DNA of 64,000 nt. Origin: Perca fluviatilis (Eukaryota > Chordata > Actinopteri > Perciformes > Percidae). The notes beneath the pieces are model-generated. The model saw nothing but the letters and a program-made list of their open reading frames with translations, was not told the origin of the DNA and made no database searches. Shown here one piece after another: positions 24,140-32,895 of the stretch. Location: positions 5,178,636 to 5,242,635 of the forward strand of contig NC_053134.1 of assembly GCF_010015445.1 (NCBI RefSeq). Direction: 5' to 3'. The position numbers and the translations under genes are program-made. Within the stretch, counting starts at the first letter, position 1; the number at the start of each line of letters is the position of its first letter.

Positions 24140-25357
24140 GCAGTAAGTGAAGGGAGAAAATCGAAATTGAAGCTTGTGTGGGTCGGAAAAGGAAGAAAAA
24201 TGGGCTTGAGGGGCATGAAAAAGGAAAAAAATACTTTTTTTCATTTTAAAAAAAAAGTGTATTTTAAGGTCATTCAGCAATTGTTTTGTCGTAAGCTACG
24301 TTTCATTCTGATTAAAAAAAAATATTTTTTCAAAAAGTTACGTTTTTTTTTATGATGTTTTGTTAAAATGTTTTTCCTGGAAAAAAGGCCCCTAAATTCC
24401 TCTCAAATTGTAAACAGCCTTAGCAAACACCACCTCCTTAAAATGCCTTTTTCTTTTTTTTTTTCATCAGCACTGGAAGCTGGAAAACATGTCTGCGTAG
24501 GAGAAAAGAATGAGATTTCATTAGGGGGGTGGGCAGGCAGGCTGAAACATGACTCCCCACCCCTCTCTGCTGCAAATATGTCTCTGGCTTTCCCTCTCTT
24601 TTCTTTTTTTTTTTTTGTCTCTCAGTTACTGGAAGTGACTGTTTTTCTGAAAGTGTCTGATTGTCAAAAGTGTGTACGGGAAATGTCTTTGAAATGGATC
24701 TTTGGGGGAATTAATTCCCTCCACCCAAAAAAGAGACAAAGCAAGTGGTGTGCGTGTTGCTTTCTACTCATAGTGCCCAGACTGTATACACCTTTAAGTG
24801 ATGTTTGACCACTTCACTATCCATTTAATCGACACTTTTATGTCACGTTGTTATTTTAAATACATGTTAATATACATATGTCTGTTTATATATACTTATT
24901 TTAGCAGTTCATAACTTTGATCATAAACCAAATAAAAGTAGATTTTTGTTCTAGACAATTGGATCTTTTGCATTTTTTGTGCTTTTTTCTGATGTTTACT
25001 TTTAAAAGCTGAAAAACAACAAACAATAATTAACTTCACACTATCCTTTTTCATATTTTTCCACCTAGATAATACCCCCTGTTTTTTTTTACATTTAAAA
25101 TAAACTTTTATGAAAAAGAAAAAATGGATTAATTAAGTATGTCACTTCTTTTTGGGTGGATTTATCCTCCCGGCCTTCATCTTTTGCTCCAAACACAACT
25201 ACAAAACTTGAAATATGGAGAAAATGGAAAAATAACCAAACCAAACAAACAAGTAGAAAATCAACTCAGAAATGGTCAGAAAAGTGTTTCTACTCACTGC
25301 AAACAGCACATTGAAGAAGATAAAGAGGCATTTGATGCATCCGTTAATTTTCCCCAT
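9061..25357 (-). CDS. tspan8: tetraspanin, tspan8-like; nine coding exons, 245 aa
   Basis: Four-pass membrane protein of the tetraspanin family, which organises membrane microdomains with integrins and other receptors. Coding exons, read on the minus strand: 25357-25298, 20271-20215, 14356-14237, 14103-14029, 13381-13286, 12215-12096, 10294-10262, 10164-10081, 9153-9061. Every junction is GT-AG and phase 0, and the joined frame is open. The start MGKINGCIKC is a typical tetraspanin N-terminus, and its ATG has A at -3 and G at +4. Membrane segments fall near residues 11-36, 48-70, 77-101 and 203-227. The large extracellular loop (102-202) has CCG at 139-141 followed by L..FADWG, plus cysteines 156, 158, 171 and 189, so six in all. 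CCGL..ADWG resembles TSPAN8. The small loop is very short and the usual CCG after the second membrane segment reads ACCEKE. Tetraspanin identity is secure; the tspan8 orthology is an inference. Confidence 0.9.
10081..10164 (-). CDS. tspan8: tetraspanin coding exon 8
   Basis: Encodes residues 188-215: GCGEF with the last loop cysteine, then the start of membrane segment 4. The acceptor is ctgcag and the donor gtaagc. Confidence 0.88.
10262..10294 (-). CDS. tspan8: tetraspanin coding exon 7 (33 nt)
   Basis: A very small exon encoding GISGPDQIYAK (residues 177-187). The acceptor cttgcag and donor gtattc keep the frame between exons 6 and 8. Confidence 0.78.
10540..10880 (+). repeat. dispersed repeat family X, copy in intron 6
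   Basis: Shares tccacttccgg-like start, ctgcagggtaaatccagaca, gactatctgtccaatctgag and ttggtttaaagaaat with copies at 16905-17300, 17642-18078 and 29995-30162. Lies within a tetraspanin intron. Confidence 0.75.
11030..11960. mobile_element. possible non-autonomous mariner-like relic in intron 6
   Basis: Ends in tttacagttttgggg, like the ends of the mariner-type relics at 27-29 kb. Near 11335 it reads MGVNVEARARVR, faintly like the Arg-rich start of the 28751 relic. Boundaries and identity are weak. Confidence 0.3.
12096..12215 (-). CDS. tspan8: tetraspanin coding exon 6 (CCG exon)
   Basis: Encodes residues 137-176 with the diagnostic HCCGL..FADWG, a C-E-C pair and a further Cys (STCK). The acceptor is gattgcag; the donor is gttggt. 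Confidence 0.9.
12878..13152. mobile_element. MITE in tetraspanin intron 5
   Basis: About 275 bp with ~50 bp inverted ends: acaaatcccactatggccac near the left end and tggccatagtgggattcgta near the right end. Confidence 0.75.
13286..13381 (-). CDS. tspan8: tetraspanin coding exon 5
   Basis: Encodes residues 105-136, the first helices of the large extracellular loop (FDSTASEFGK...LDSFQQS). The acceptor cttacag and donor gtaaag are good. An exon of 96 nt fits the family. Confidence 0.85.
13397..14020. repeat. minisatellite filling tetraspanin intron 4
   Basis: More than twenty degenerate ~25-30 bp units around aacattagcatcaaggtaga and tagagaaa. It leaves only about 15 and 8 bp to the exons on each side. 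Confidence 0.88.
14029..14103 (-). CDS. tspan8: tetraspanin coding exon 4
   Basis: Encodes residues 80-104, membrane segment 3 (GFMGVGMIIMLIFGIIVVVA) and ARNE. The acceptor is tatag; the donor gtcatc is weak but keeps phase 0. An exon of 75 nt at this place is usual for tetraspanins. Confidence 0.85.
14237..14356 (-). CDS. tspan8: tetraspanin coding exon 3
   Basis: Encodes residues 40-79: a short loop, membrane segment 2 (NLVWIWVFAIGVLG) and the inner loop ACCEKELILK. The acceptor is gagcag and the donor gtatgt. Confidence 0.86.
14662..14740. repeat. retroposon tail fragment
   Basis: aggcaaggcagctttatttg, tatagcacatttcagcaaca and caaagtgctttacat, a common fish retroposon 3' end in reverse orientation. 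Confidence 0.6.
14832..15215. mobile_element. TIR element family A, copy 2, in intron 2
   Basis: Ends ttttcactcccatcgcgtaa and tgtctgtattttacgagttt. The interior matches the reverse complement of 5805-6386, including ggaatttcgg and the tRNA-like segment. Confidence 0.7.
15216..16890. other. intron 2 DNA, nothing recognised
   Basis: No repeat with clear ends and no protein-like frame. The 119-codon frame at 15987-16346 has no family features. Confidence 0.45.
16905..17300 (-). repeat. repeat family X, reverse copy
   Basis: Reverse-complement copy of the 17642-18078 sequence; for example tctggatttaccctgcagag against ctctgcagggtaaatccaga. The two form an inverted pair about 340 bp apart. Confidence 0.75.
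17437..17575. repeat. transposon-end fragment
   Basis: agggctgaacgattaatcgt and aatcgaaatcgcgattatta, a well-known fish element end. It lies between the two family X copies. Confidence 0.5.
17642..18078 (+). repeat. repeat family X, forward copy
   Basis: Longest copy: starts ctagtctatatacggattgt and ends gactagccagaccctcctcc then gctgtggaggaaagtc. Confidence 0.78.
18286..18720. repeat. fragments of TTAA-type and hAT-like elements
   Basis: gttaaaggataattcgggtt at 18289 looks like one end of a TTAA element. At 18640 gagatattcaacagggggtc matches the start of the 42003 element. Neither has a visible partner end here. Confidence 0.4.
19400..19930 (+). pseudogene. LINE reverse-transcriptase C-terminal remnant with tail
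   Basis: In frame: NVASKIVGVKFISLTDIF, ITLYREYLLPSGLRF and YFIPHSIQALNSAKRR, the usual C-terminal end of fish LINE proteins. It is followed by a ctgggacaaagaataaacag tail. Stop codons break it. Confidence 0.65.
20215..20271 (-). CDS. tspan8: tetraspanin coding exon 2
   Basis: Encodes residues 21-39 (ILGCMLMFAA...), the rest of membrane segment 1. The acceptor is ctgcag and the donor gtaaac. The exon is only 57 nt because the small extracellular loop is short. Confidence 0.82.
20600..20960. repeat. A-rich low-complexity segment in intron 1
   Basis: Repeated aaaaaactccaaaa/gcgataaaaa words. The minus-strand frame here is a Phe-rich artefact. Confidence 0.6.
22029..22560 (+). mobile_element. 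DNA-transposon fragment with a MADF/Myb-like exon remnant
   Basis: Begins ctggctcacactacaggagt. At 22380-22482 one frame reads QQHEFLFNVSSESYHNGNDK and KSWGEIASDLDLP before donor gtgagt, which resembles a MADF/SANT-type DNA-binding exon of Harbinger-like elements. Confidence 0.45.
22567..23440. mobile_element. dispersed element family B, copy 1
   Basis: Starts ggcctgtactacgaagcagg and holds tgatgggtatttttatgaaa and aaacaccgcctcttttatgt, all shared with 43022-43470. Includes a (GA)n run at 22831-22867. Confidence 0.65.
24077..24136. repeat. (TAA)n microsatellite
   Basis: About twenty ATA/TAA units. The poly-isoleucine frame on the minus strand is an artefact. Confidence 0.97.
24137..25290. 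other. intron 1 DNA, nothing recognised
   Basis: T- and A-rich sequence with no repeat ends. The 146-codon frame at 24368-24808 lacks family features and is probably chance. Confidence 0.45.
25298..25357 (-). CDS. tspan8: tetraspanin coding exon 1
   Basis: Encodes residues 1-20, MGKINGCIKC then the start of the first membrane segment. The donor gtgagta follows directly at 25297-25291. Confidence 0.88.
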
Positions 25358-25560
25358 CTTCAGTCTTTTTTTTGCGATTGGCTCTCAGAGGTGAAGCTGT
25401 GTGTGCATGCGCTGGAGCACAGGGTGTGTGATGAAGTGCAGCAGTGTGAGCTCTGATAAACTTCCTGCAGAATGAATAACAGGGAACACAGAGCTGCAGC
25501 ACACAGATCTGACCCGCAGCCAAAACGCAAACAAGTGCAGCAAGTTGATAACGACAAACA
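25358..25560 (-). promoter_or_regulatory. tspan8: tetraspanin 5' leader and likely promoter side
   Basis: Sequence just upstream of the start codon, richer in C/T-lined and GC segments than the AT-rich DNA beyond it. No clear TATA box is seen and the transcription start cannot be placed. Confidence 0.3.
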
Positions 25561-26830
25561 CCGGGAAGAAAATGTAACTTACTTAACTTACTTACTAAAC
25601 TTACTAAACCTAAAAAGCAGTCAATAAAGTAGGCCGAAGTGATATACTTTGGATTAATTAAGTTTTTTTTAATTTTAATTTTTAAAGTTTAAGTACTTCA
25701 AGATATGTTTTTTCTTACTCTGTTTAACTAGGAGTATCTTTAAAAGACAAAAGAGTAATTGCTAAAAACAGTCAGCAACATAATTTACAACATTCACATT
25801 AAAAAAGAGAGAAGTTTGACCATATAATAGTTACATTTGTTATAAAAACATTTTGATTGTGTCGTTTGAATGTCACAAAGGCAGAGTTGTCCAACTTTGC
25901 AGTTTATCTCGTACGCCATTGCACAACCGGGATGTTTAGTACAAAAACATAGTTTTGCCGAGTTCAGAACTGAAAACGCTGAAGATTATCTGTGTAGATG
26001 ATCAGCTGGTATGAAAGTTGATGATGATCACCTTTTGTCGGCTAGACTTAACAGTAATGTTTCTGGTCAGCTAAACTTCAAATGCAGTTGTCAGGCATTA
26101 CAACATACAACATTTTATTGAGAATTAACGCCACACTGAAATAAAAAATTAGAAAAAGAAATGGAAATAGAAATAGAAAAAACTAAATCTTGCAAAGAGT
26201 GCATACTGTGCTTGAGTACCACCTGGGGTTTAGGGCTGGGTAGCAGTTAAAAGATGACAATACCACTTCCCTTAAAGTGATAAGTACCGTGAGTTGACTG
26301 AAGTAATAATAGAGTGCTTATTTTAATAATCCTTCCGCATTTCATGCAAATTTTGATCAGAATACACAGGTGCGTAGTGTAGACATACTTTCGTTTTGGT
26401 GGTCTCTTGTATAGCATCCGTAACACATTTCTTTCTAGATCTGCGTACAAAAAGAATCAAATGCAGGTATCGTTTGACTGGACAAGTTTGGATACTACTT
26501 GGTACTGGGTTATTTTGGTCGAGACCTTATATAATATATGTATCAAGTAAAAATATCCATCCCTACTGGGGTCTATCTGTGCACGTACTTTGTTGTGAAA
26601 GAAAATCAATATTAACCCCACATTTTAAGTATTTTCGGCACTAATTTGCCAACGTTTGTCCTGATGTCGCCATTTTGGTGATGTGTATCTAGAATAGGGC
26701 TTTCTTTTTCCCCCTTTTTCTCCAGTTTTGTGCATAGTAACATTATGTATCTCTTTGGATATATTGTATTTTAAAAAAAGCCCCCCCCCCCCTCTTTTGA
26801 GATGTATATGGTGAAATCCTCTATGAAAAT
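25561..26830. other. intergenic DNA upstream of the tetraspanin gene
   Basis: Mostly AT-rich. Around 26230 gggctgggtagcagttaaaa looks like a decayed element end. No gene is supported. Confidence 0.45.
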
Positions 26831-27000
26831 GTCATGGGTTGGGCTTTGTTGGGCCGCTCACACCTAATCAGACTAATTGAAGCCAGATGGTGTGTCAGCT
26901 GAATGTGAGCCCTACATATATCCCTTCATCAAATGTGTTCACCATTTGCCTGAAGAAGACCCAGTAGGGTCGAAACGTTGCATTTTATATTAAATATGGG
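26830..27000 (+). repeat. retroelement 3'-like fragment with hammerhead-like motif
   Basis: At 26950-26977 reads ctgaagaagacccag then tagggtcgaaacg: a gaccc/gggtc hairpin between ctga.ga and gaaac. The motif is common in vertebrate retroelement tails. Confidence 0.4.
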
Positions 27001-27095
27001 AGTTTAAAGCAGTGTTGAGGACAATACATTCTTTTCGTTTATCTAGAACTGGAAAATAAGAATCACATCAAGGGCCAGACGTGTTTAGTTCATTG

Positions 27096-28188
27096 CAGTT
27101 TTTTTCGTTTGCTAAACGACAGTGGGCACAACTGAAACCACGTGTTAAACTCTAACTACAGTCTGCACAGCAGCAGTTCATGTGGACACAAAATCTAGTT
27201 CATTTCCCATCGCTTGAACACAGTTTTCAAGAACTCTCCACACCTATACCTTGGCTTTAACCACAATGTGCACAACACTGTAGATCTACAGCACTTTGTT
27301 CAAATGCTAACACACTGCTGTCAAAACTGTTAACCACACATTCAAAACAGAATAGATTTCAGTCTGGTGCCTATCAAACACTGCTGATTGAAATTTTAGC
27401 TGAAACCCTAAGCACGTGTCTTGTTTTAGACTAGTTAGTGAACATATACGGTATTTATACAGAGAAAGCTCAAAAAAAAAATATACAAACCCCAAATAAG
27501 AATGAAACAATTATGCACTGTACCGTTTGAGGGAAACGGGTAAAAGAGCAAAGATACCAATATGTCCAGGTAAGATGTCTCAGGTTATGTACGCAGCTAT
27601 AATAAAAAGTGAAAAACACTATCTGCGTTCTTACTGTTTTTCAGAAAGTAATGGAGGTGACAGCAATAGAAACACCACATTCATTAGTATTTAGAGATGA
27701 TGCAGACGTCCAGTGTGATGAAGAGAACCTGCCACATGATGCTGGAGAGAGGCAGGATTAGTCACACTATTCTTTGTAACAGTTATGTACCTTTAGTTTT
27801 TTCCCCAGTAATTCCATAAATTACCAGAGACAAAATACTATATTGAAGAAAACGGCTGATTTTCATTCCTTCTTGTTTACCTTACGTACAAATTGGTATA
27901 TTATGCAAGCTATATCTTTTCCTTAAATAAACTGTTGAGTAGTGTCAATTCATTCAAATTGTTCAAACTGTAAAGATGAGAAAGTTAGTAATTTCTGTAT
28001 TGGTGTTTGATGCTAGTGTTTTTACTCTAAGTGTGTTCTGAGTGACGGTGTGTGTTATCTCAGTGAGGCCTGTGCATAGTAGGAGGTGTGAACTGTTTAG
28101 CTCAGGTGATTGTTGGTAGTGCAGACTGTAGTTAGAGCACATGTGGTTTCAGTTGTGCCCACTGTGGTTTAGCAATCGGAAAAAAACA
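27096..28188. mobile_element. mariner-like relic 1, ~47 bp TIRs
   Basis: Left end gtttgctaaacgacagtggg then cacaactgaaaccac; the right end is its reverse complement (gtggtttcagttgtgcccac). Near 27652 a short frame ends DDADVQCDEENLPHDAGERQ and stop, which may be a transposase C-terminus. Confidence 0.65.
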
Positions 28189-28198
28189 TGCTTTTATT

Positions 28199-29190
28199 TA
28201 CAGTTTTTTTTCCAATCCCTAAAACACTAAAAAACCATTGGCTGAACAAAGTTCTCAGTTGCCTGAACTCATTTAGCTAATTGTGCAGTCTGTTGTCAAT
28301 ACCTTAAACCATTTCACATGGTAAAACACAATTTGCAGATCTCACTTAGACTTTTCAGCAAAACTCTAAACACATTCTCATTCTAATGCACATGTCATCC
28401 ATACTGGTAACCACAAGTGGCAACAATCAAATACACATTGTAGGAAAAGATGCGACCGATTCTACTCCTGCTCAAAAGGCCAGAGTCTTTTTGACTCCAC
28501 CATTTAGTGGAGCACTTTTGCTCCACTTAATTTGAACATGTTTTATCTTGCACATGCCAGACAGGAGGAGACAGCGAGGCCATCCCAGGCTACAGGACAT
28601 TCTTATTCTAAACCCAATATATTTCTACAACATAGAGAACACACGTCATTGATTGAACACAACCACTCTTTTAGATTTCACTTGTTTCAAATTATGTGAC
28701 ACAACCAATATAAGCCAGTCCAGAGAGCAAACAGGTTGTTGAAGGTGAGAATGGATAGAAGAAACAATGTGAGAGGACATGGACGAGTGCGTATGCAAGG
28801 TTGGCGACGAGGGGGAAGAGGAGGAGGAGGGCAAGAAAGAGGAAGAGGAGGACAAAGAGGGGAAATATCTGATGAAATTCGAGCAACAGTCATAGACCAT
28901 GTTCTTGTCCATGGACAATGACGGAAAAATATGAAATTTGTTTTGAGATTAAAAATGTACTTCTCCCTGAGAACTATATATGTTTTGAACAATGTGTTTT
29001 CTATTTTTCGGTGTATTGTTTACTGACTGCTTGAGAGTGTATATCATTTTGATCACTTTGTTTATGGTTCGAGAGCAGTGTTTGATTTTGAACACTGCTC
29101 AGAGTCAGGGGTTTTGTAAATAGTGCTTGAAGATGAGGTTTTGTGTTTAATGTTTTCAAAAAATGGAGCACGGTTTAAAAACTGTAAGAG
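28199..29190 (+). mobile_element. mariner-like relic 2
   Basis: Left end tttacagttttttttccaat, right end taaaaactgtaa. It begins ten bases after relic 1. It contains the start of a transposase-like frame and lacks the catalytic part. Confidence 0.55.
28751..28921 (+). pseudogene. N-terminal fragment of mariner-like transposase
   Basis: Reads MDRRNNVRGHGRVRMQGW, a Gly/Arg/Gln-rich stretch, then EISDEIRATVIDHVLVHG, which looks like the first helix-turn-helix of fish mariner-type transposases. It stops right after, so the rest is deleted. Confidence 0.55.
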
Positions 29191-29990
29191 AAAAAGTCAA
29201 TTATGTTGACTGTATTATTGCATGTCTCCAGCCAGTGGCGGTTCTAGCCCCTTAACGCCGACTGTCGCTAATTGGCATCAAACCCCTTCCATTCCGACTG
29301 CAGGCGAGATAGCGTGTGTATTCCCCCCAATGCCGGTTTGTTTACATTCGATACATACCTAGGAACCTTTTGCACGCACTGGTTTCTCGTAGGACCGGTC
29401 AGAGTGGGAACTACACCTGGTTCACGGAAGCGAAATTAACCCTAACCCTAACCCTATAAAAACTACTGTCAATGTTAGGGAGTAGGAGAGTGTTTTCTTT
29501 CTTGCTGTTGTCAAGATTTATTTGTCACTTAAAGTTTAGAAGTTCTAACAACTTTGTGTCATGAATAAAATCTACATATCTGAGATGGGAATATGTGTTT
29601 TATTAATTTTACCATTTTGTAAAGAATTTTACCATAAATGCCTGTTGTCGCTAATTTGCATCATACCTAAATTTATATCTATTCTATATGCTATTGACAA
29701 ATTAACAATCTCAACTTAATTTAGCATCAGCTTGGAGCCAGAAACACACATAATACATTTTTTTTAAATAATTGTGAATAAATGCAGGCGTCAAGGGGCT
29801 AGGGGGCGGCCAGTGCCCCCGTAATATTGAGTATCGCCCCCCCTCTCTGCCCCCCCCCAACTGTGGCAAATATGTTGATATATTTTTAACATCCCCTTTA
29901 TCGCCAAAGAGGAATTATCCATGTGCAGTGACAAATAAAACGTACTGTAGGTTAACAATGCATGTGTTTTCTTGTGTTTATTGTTCCATG
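29191..29990. other. intergenic DNA, decayed repeats
   Basis: The sequences around 29230 and 29800 (gtggcggttctagccccttaa, gggggcggccagtgcccccg) look like decayed hAT-type ends, but no pair could be matched. Confidence 0.35.
29437..29456. repeat. interstitial telomere-like repeat
   Basis: Three copies of taaccc in a row. Confidence 0.7.
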
Positions 29991-29994
29991 CATA

Positions 29995-30162
29995 TTGTTA
30001 GTCTATATTCACGATGTTCCACTTCCGGGATTGCTCCGTTGCCGTCGGAAGTTCCGCCGGATGTCACCCTTTTCGGCCGGATGTCCGTCACCTTTCGTTT
30101 TGTTTGTGGTCGAATTTTAAACTCCGGTGGATTAATGAGGACTAATGGTTAACTGTTCCTCA
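29995..30162 (+). repeat. repeat family X, 5' part of a split copy
   Basis: attcacgatgttccacttcc to atggttaactgttcctcag. The 3' end of the family (gactagccagaccctcctcc) reappears at 31385-31446 after another element. Confidence 0.7.
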
Positions 30163-30163
30163 G

Positions 30164-31382
30164 GGGTCCGTTTCAGAAAGCAGGTTTAGTGAAAGACTAA
30201 AAGAGTTTGTTAACCCTGAGATGAGGGAAACTCTGGGTTTTCTGTCTCAGAGAGGGAGGTTAATCAAACCTGAGAGAGAGAGGGGGAACTCCAGCCGTTT
30301 TCAGAAAGAGAGGTCACTTAACCTCAGAGCCAGTTACTGTGGTAACTGAGCCTGTGAACCTAACCTTGTCGGGAGCAGGTTTTCTTCTCTCTGTCTCCTC
30401 CCTCTGACACAGTGCGCTTTCATTTCCTCATTCATTCATTCAGTCTGTATCAGGCGCATTTTAGCGCAGTTTGTTATCTGCATGAATAAAAAAGCTTATT
30501 GGTTTATGGCAGATAATAAAATGTTTTTTTCTCAAACATTGCATGCCCTGTTGTCAGTGATCCCGTTGATGAAAAAGCTGTATTACTTCACACAGAGTTT
30601 ACATCTGGAGATTATATGAGTCTCGACTAGATGTATTTTCATTTCCAGATAACCGATTTGGGAGGTATTTTCTTCACAGTCGATCAGATACTTTATCCGT
30701 CCTCATATCACTAACGTTACCCATCGTGGACATGCTTTCACATCCCAGCACATTCTTTGTGTCGCATTATGTTTTTTGCATACGGCAGTTTTCTTTACAA
30801 CGTTGGTGATGCGGATCATATTAATAAAGCCACTGTATGCAGAGCCGTCAGAAATGTGTGCCTTGCTCTGAAATGTTTTTTGAAACGTTTTTGTAGAGTT
30901 CCCTGGACACAAACCAGTGAGAGCCATTAAACAGAATGAAATGATTATAAATTATATTTCTGTTAATGATCATGGTGCTGCAGCGTCAGAATGGGATTAG
31001 TAGTATCCTAGCTTACTTTTTCGCCCGCAGGATTACACCTAAATGAAATTATAGGTGTAATACCACTCCAGTTTTCACCAGTAATATTATAGGTTGACTG
31101 TGATTAAATATGAAATTAATACACTGTCAATGTTCAAATACTCGAGCAGCAATTTTCTCCCACACCAATTCTCTCTCTTTTGCAGCAGCCACTATGTTGC
31201 TTTTTTAACGAAATGCATGTTCAAACTCGCTGTTTGTGGGCATGAGTATTTCCGCTGACCGGTTTGTTTGTGGTTGTTACCATGGTGAATCGTAGAATCA
31301 TGGCTCCATTCATACTGCGTTTTTATTGAGGTGGTGCACGTGCTTAGCTCTGAGTCAACCTACTCTGAGTTGATTGAACCAA
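30164..31382. mobile_element. DNA-element fragment inside a family X copy
   Basis: Starts gggtccgtttcagaaagcag and ends ctactctgagttgattgaac, words of a common fish element with ctctgag-rich ends. About 350 bp of family X is missing around it, so it is not a clean insertion. Confidence 0.5.
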
Positions 31383-31446
31383 CTTGTGGACTAGCCAGAC
31401 CCTCCTCCGCAGCGCTGTGGAGGAAAGTCTGGTAAAGCGAGACTAG
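31383..31446 (+). repeat. repeat family X, 3' part of a split copy
   Basis: tggactagccagaccctcct, then cagcgctgtggaggaaagtc. Confidence 0.65.
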
Positions 31447-32555
31447 TCTTTTGTAGAATCAAACCTATGAAGGTAACACTTCACACCATATTTGGTAACC
31501 GTATATCACATGTGGCCCCAGCCTGGCCTCTCCATTTGAAATGGTCCAGAACCGCCACAGACAACAGCAGCTCCAATCAGTGACAGACATCTGAGATATT
31601 ACAAGCTGAGAGGGTACTGAATTGTTAAGTTAAAACTAGTTGTAGTTTGTTGAGAGACGATGTATGGAAGCACAGGACGATCATTGTGCACACACACTCT
31701 GTAGGTTTGACGATATAAAGTGTACTTTTTCAAATAACTTTTCAATAACAAACTGTAGTAACAACAAAACAAAAAACATTTCAAGTATGAATGTTCCTTT
31801 ATTCTCATAATAAACTATAACACTATAATACTATAACTTTGTTTCCTTTCATTTTTCTTTAAATGTTGCTTTTGTCATGATGTCAGATTTTAAATTACAT
31901 TGTCCAATCGCAGCACGGATGTCTTGGACTGCAATAGACAGATGGTGGCGGGATGCCCCGACACTTAAATTCAACTAAAATGTAACAGTGAACAATCAGT
32001 GTTCAACCGAGTGTGTTGAGATGCCTCTCCAAACAAAAGATCCGTATTGTGCCGTAATCCAATGACACGAAAAAAAAGTAGCCTAATCCACAGTGATCAG
32101 TAGATCCACCTCGCCGTTTAAACAATGTGGAATAAAACATATAAAAGTCCAAATCTACACAAAAAAACGCAATCAGTTATTAAAATGACAGCAAATTTAT
32201 ATACATGGCATTTAGACAACCTTTATTGCAACGTTGGCACGGTAAGATGTCCAGACTAGTGCAACAGTAATTTCCGTTTTTTGCGTCCTGCATATGCGTC
32301 GACAATGGTCTCAGGTGAGAGCCAGAGCCCTGAAAAAATATTTTTTTTTACTAAAGCAGTAGGCCTATATGAAATCAGATGTATTACCTACCACCATTTA
32401 GTTGTTTTGTGTTATTTAAAATATTTATAAAATATCTGGTCATGCCAGAAGTAATTATTACACTCATTTTTGAAACAATGCAATTACCCGCTTCAGCCTC
32501 CAGGGGGGGAAGTGCTCCTCCTGCCCCCCCCACCGCAAACTCCGCGTATGGCTGT
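31447..32555. other. intergenic DNA, nothing recognised
   Basis: No gene or clear element ends. Confidence 0.4.
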
Positions 32556-32559
32556 GCTT

Positions 32560-32895
32560 TGTGTTGTTCATTCATAAACCATCCAAACATTCATTACACC
32601 CCAGTAATTGCCTTCCCCGTCCTGATTGGTTCCACCTGTGTTCAATCGCCCTTGTGTATTTAGTCTGTGTGTTCCATTGTCCTCTTGTTGGTTCATTGTT
32701 GCTTTGATGTTTGGGGCCCTGTAACCTGTGTTCCTCTTACCTGCCTGTTGGATCTCCTCCCGCACTTGGACTTTTGATGCCTGTAAGCATATCCATAATC
32801 TTATTTCTTCAATAATCCACTGAATTCCTCCTGCTGCCTCCTCTACTCTCTGCGTTTGGGTCATTCCCCTGCTGCCTGCTCTCTCAACCGTGACG
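32560..32895 (+). repeat. LTR-like or retroelement 3' fragment
   Basis: tgattggttccacctgtgtt, gttcctcttacctgcctgtt and ctgcgtttgggtcattcccc with a final accgtgacgg resemble the ends of fish Ty3-type LTRs. No second LTR or coding part is present. Confidence 0.35.

Noticed and set aside
24047..24280. Poly-isoleucine frame
   Set aside because: Artefact of the (TAA)n microsatellite.
24368..24808. 146-codon frame in tetraspanin intron 1
   Set aside because: Phe/Ser-rich from T-runs, no domain, lies on the opposite strand within an intron.
28646..28992. Minus-strand Ser/Pro-rich frames
   Set aside because: Antisense shadow of the Gly/Arg-rich start of the mariner-like transposase remnant.
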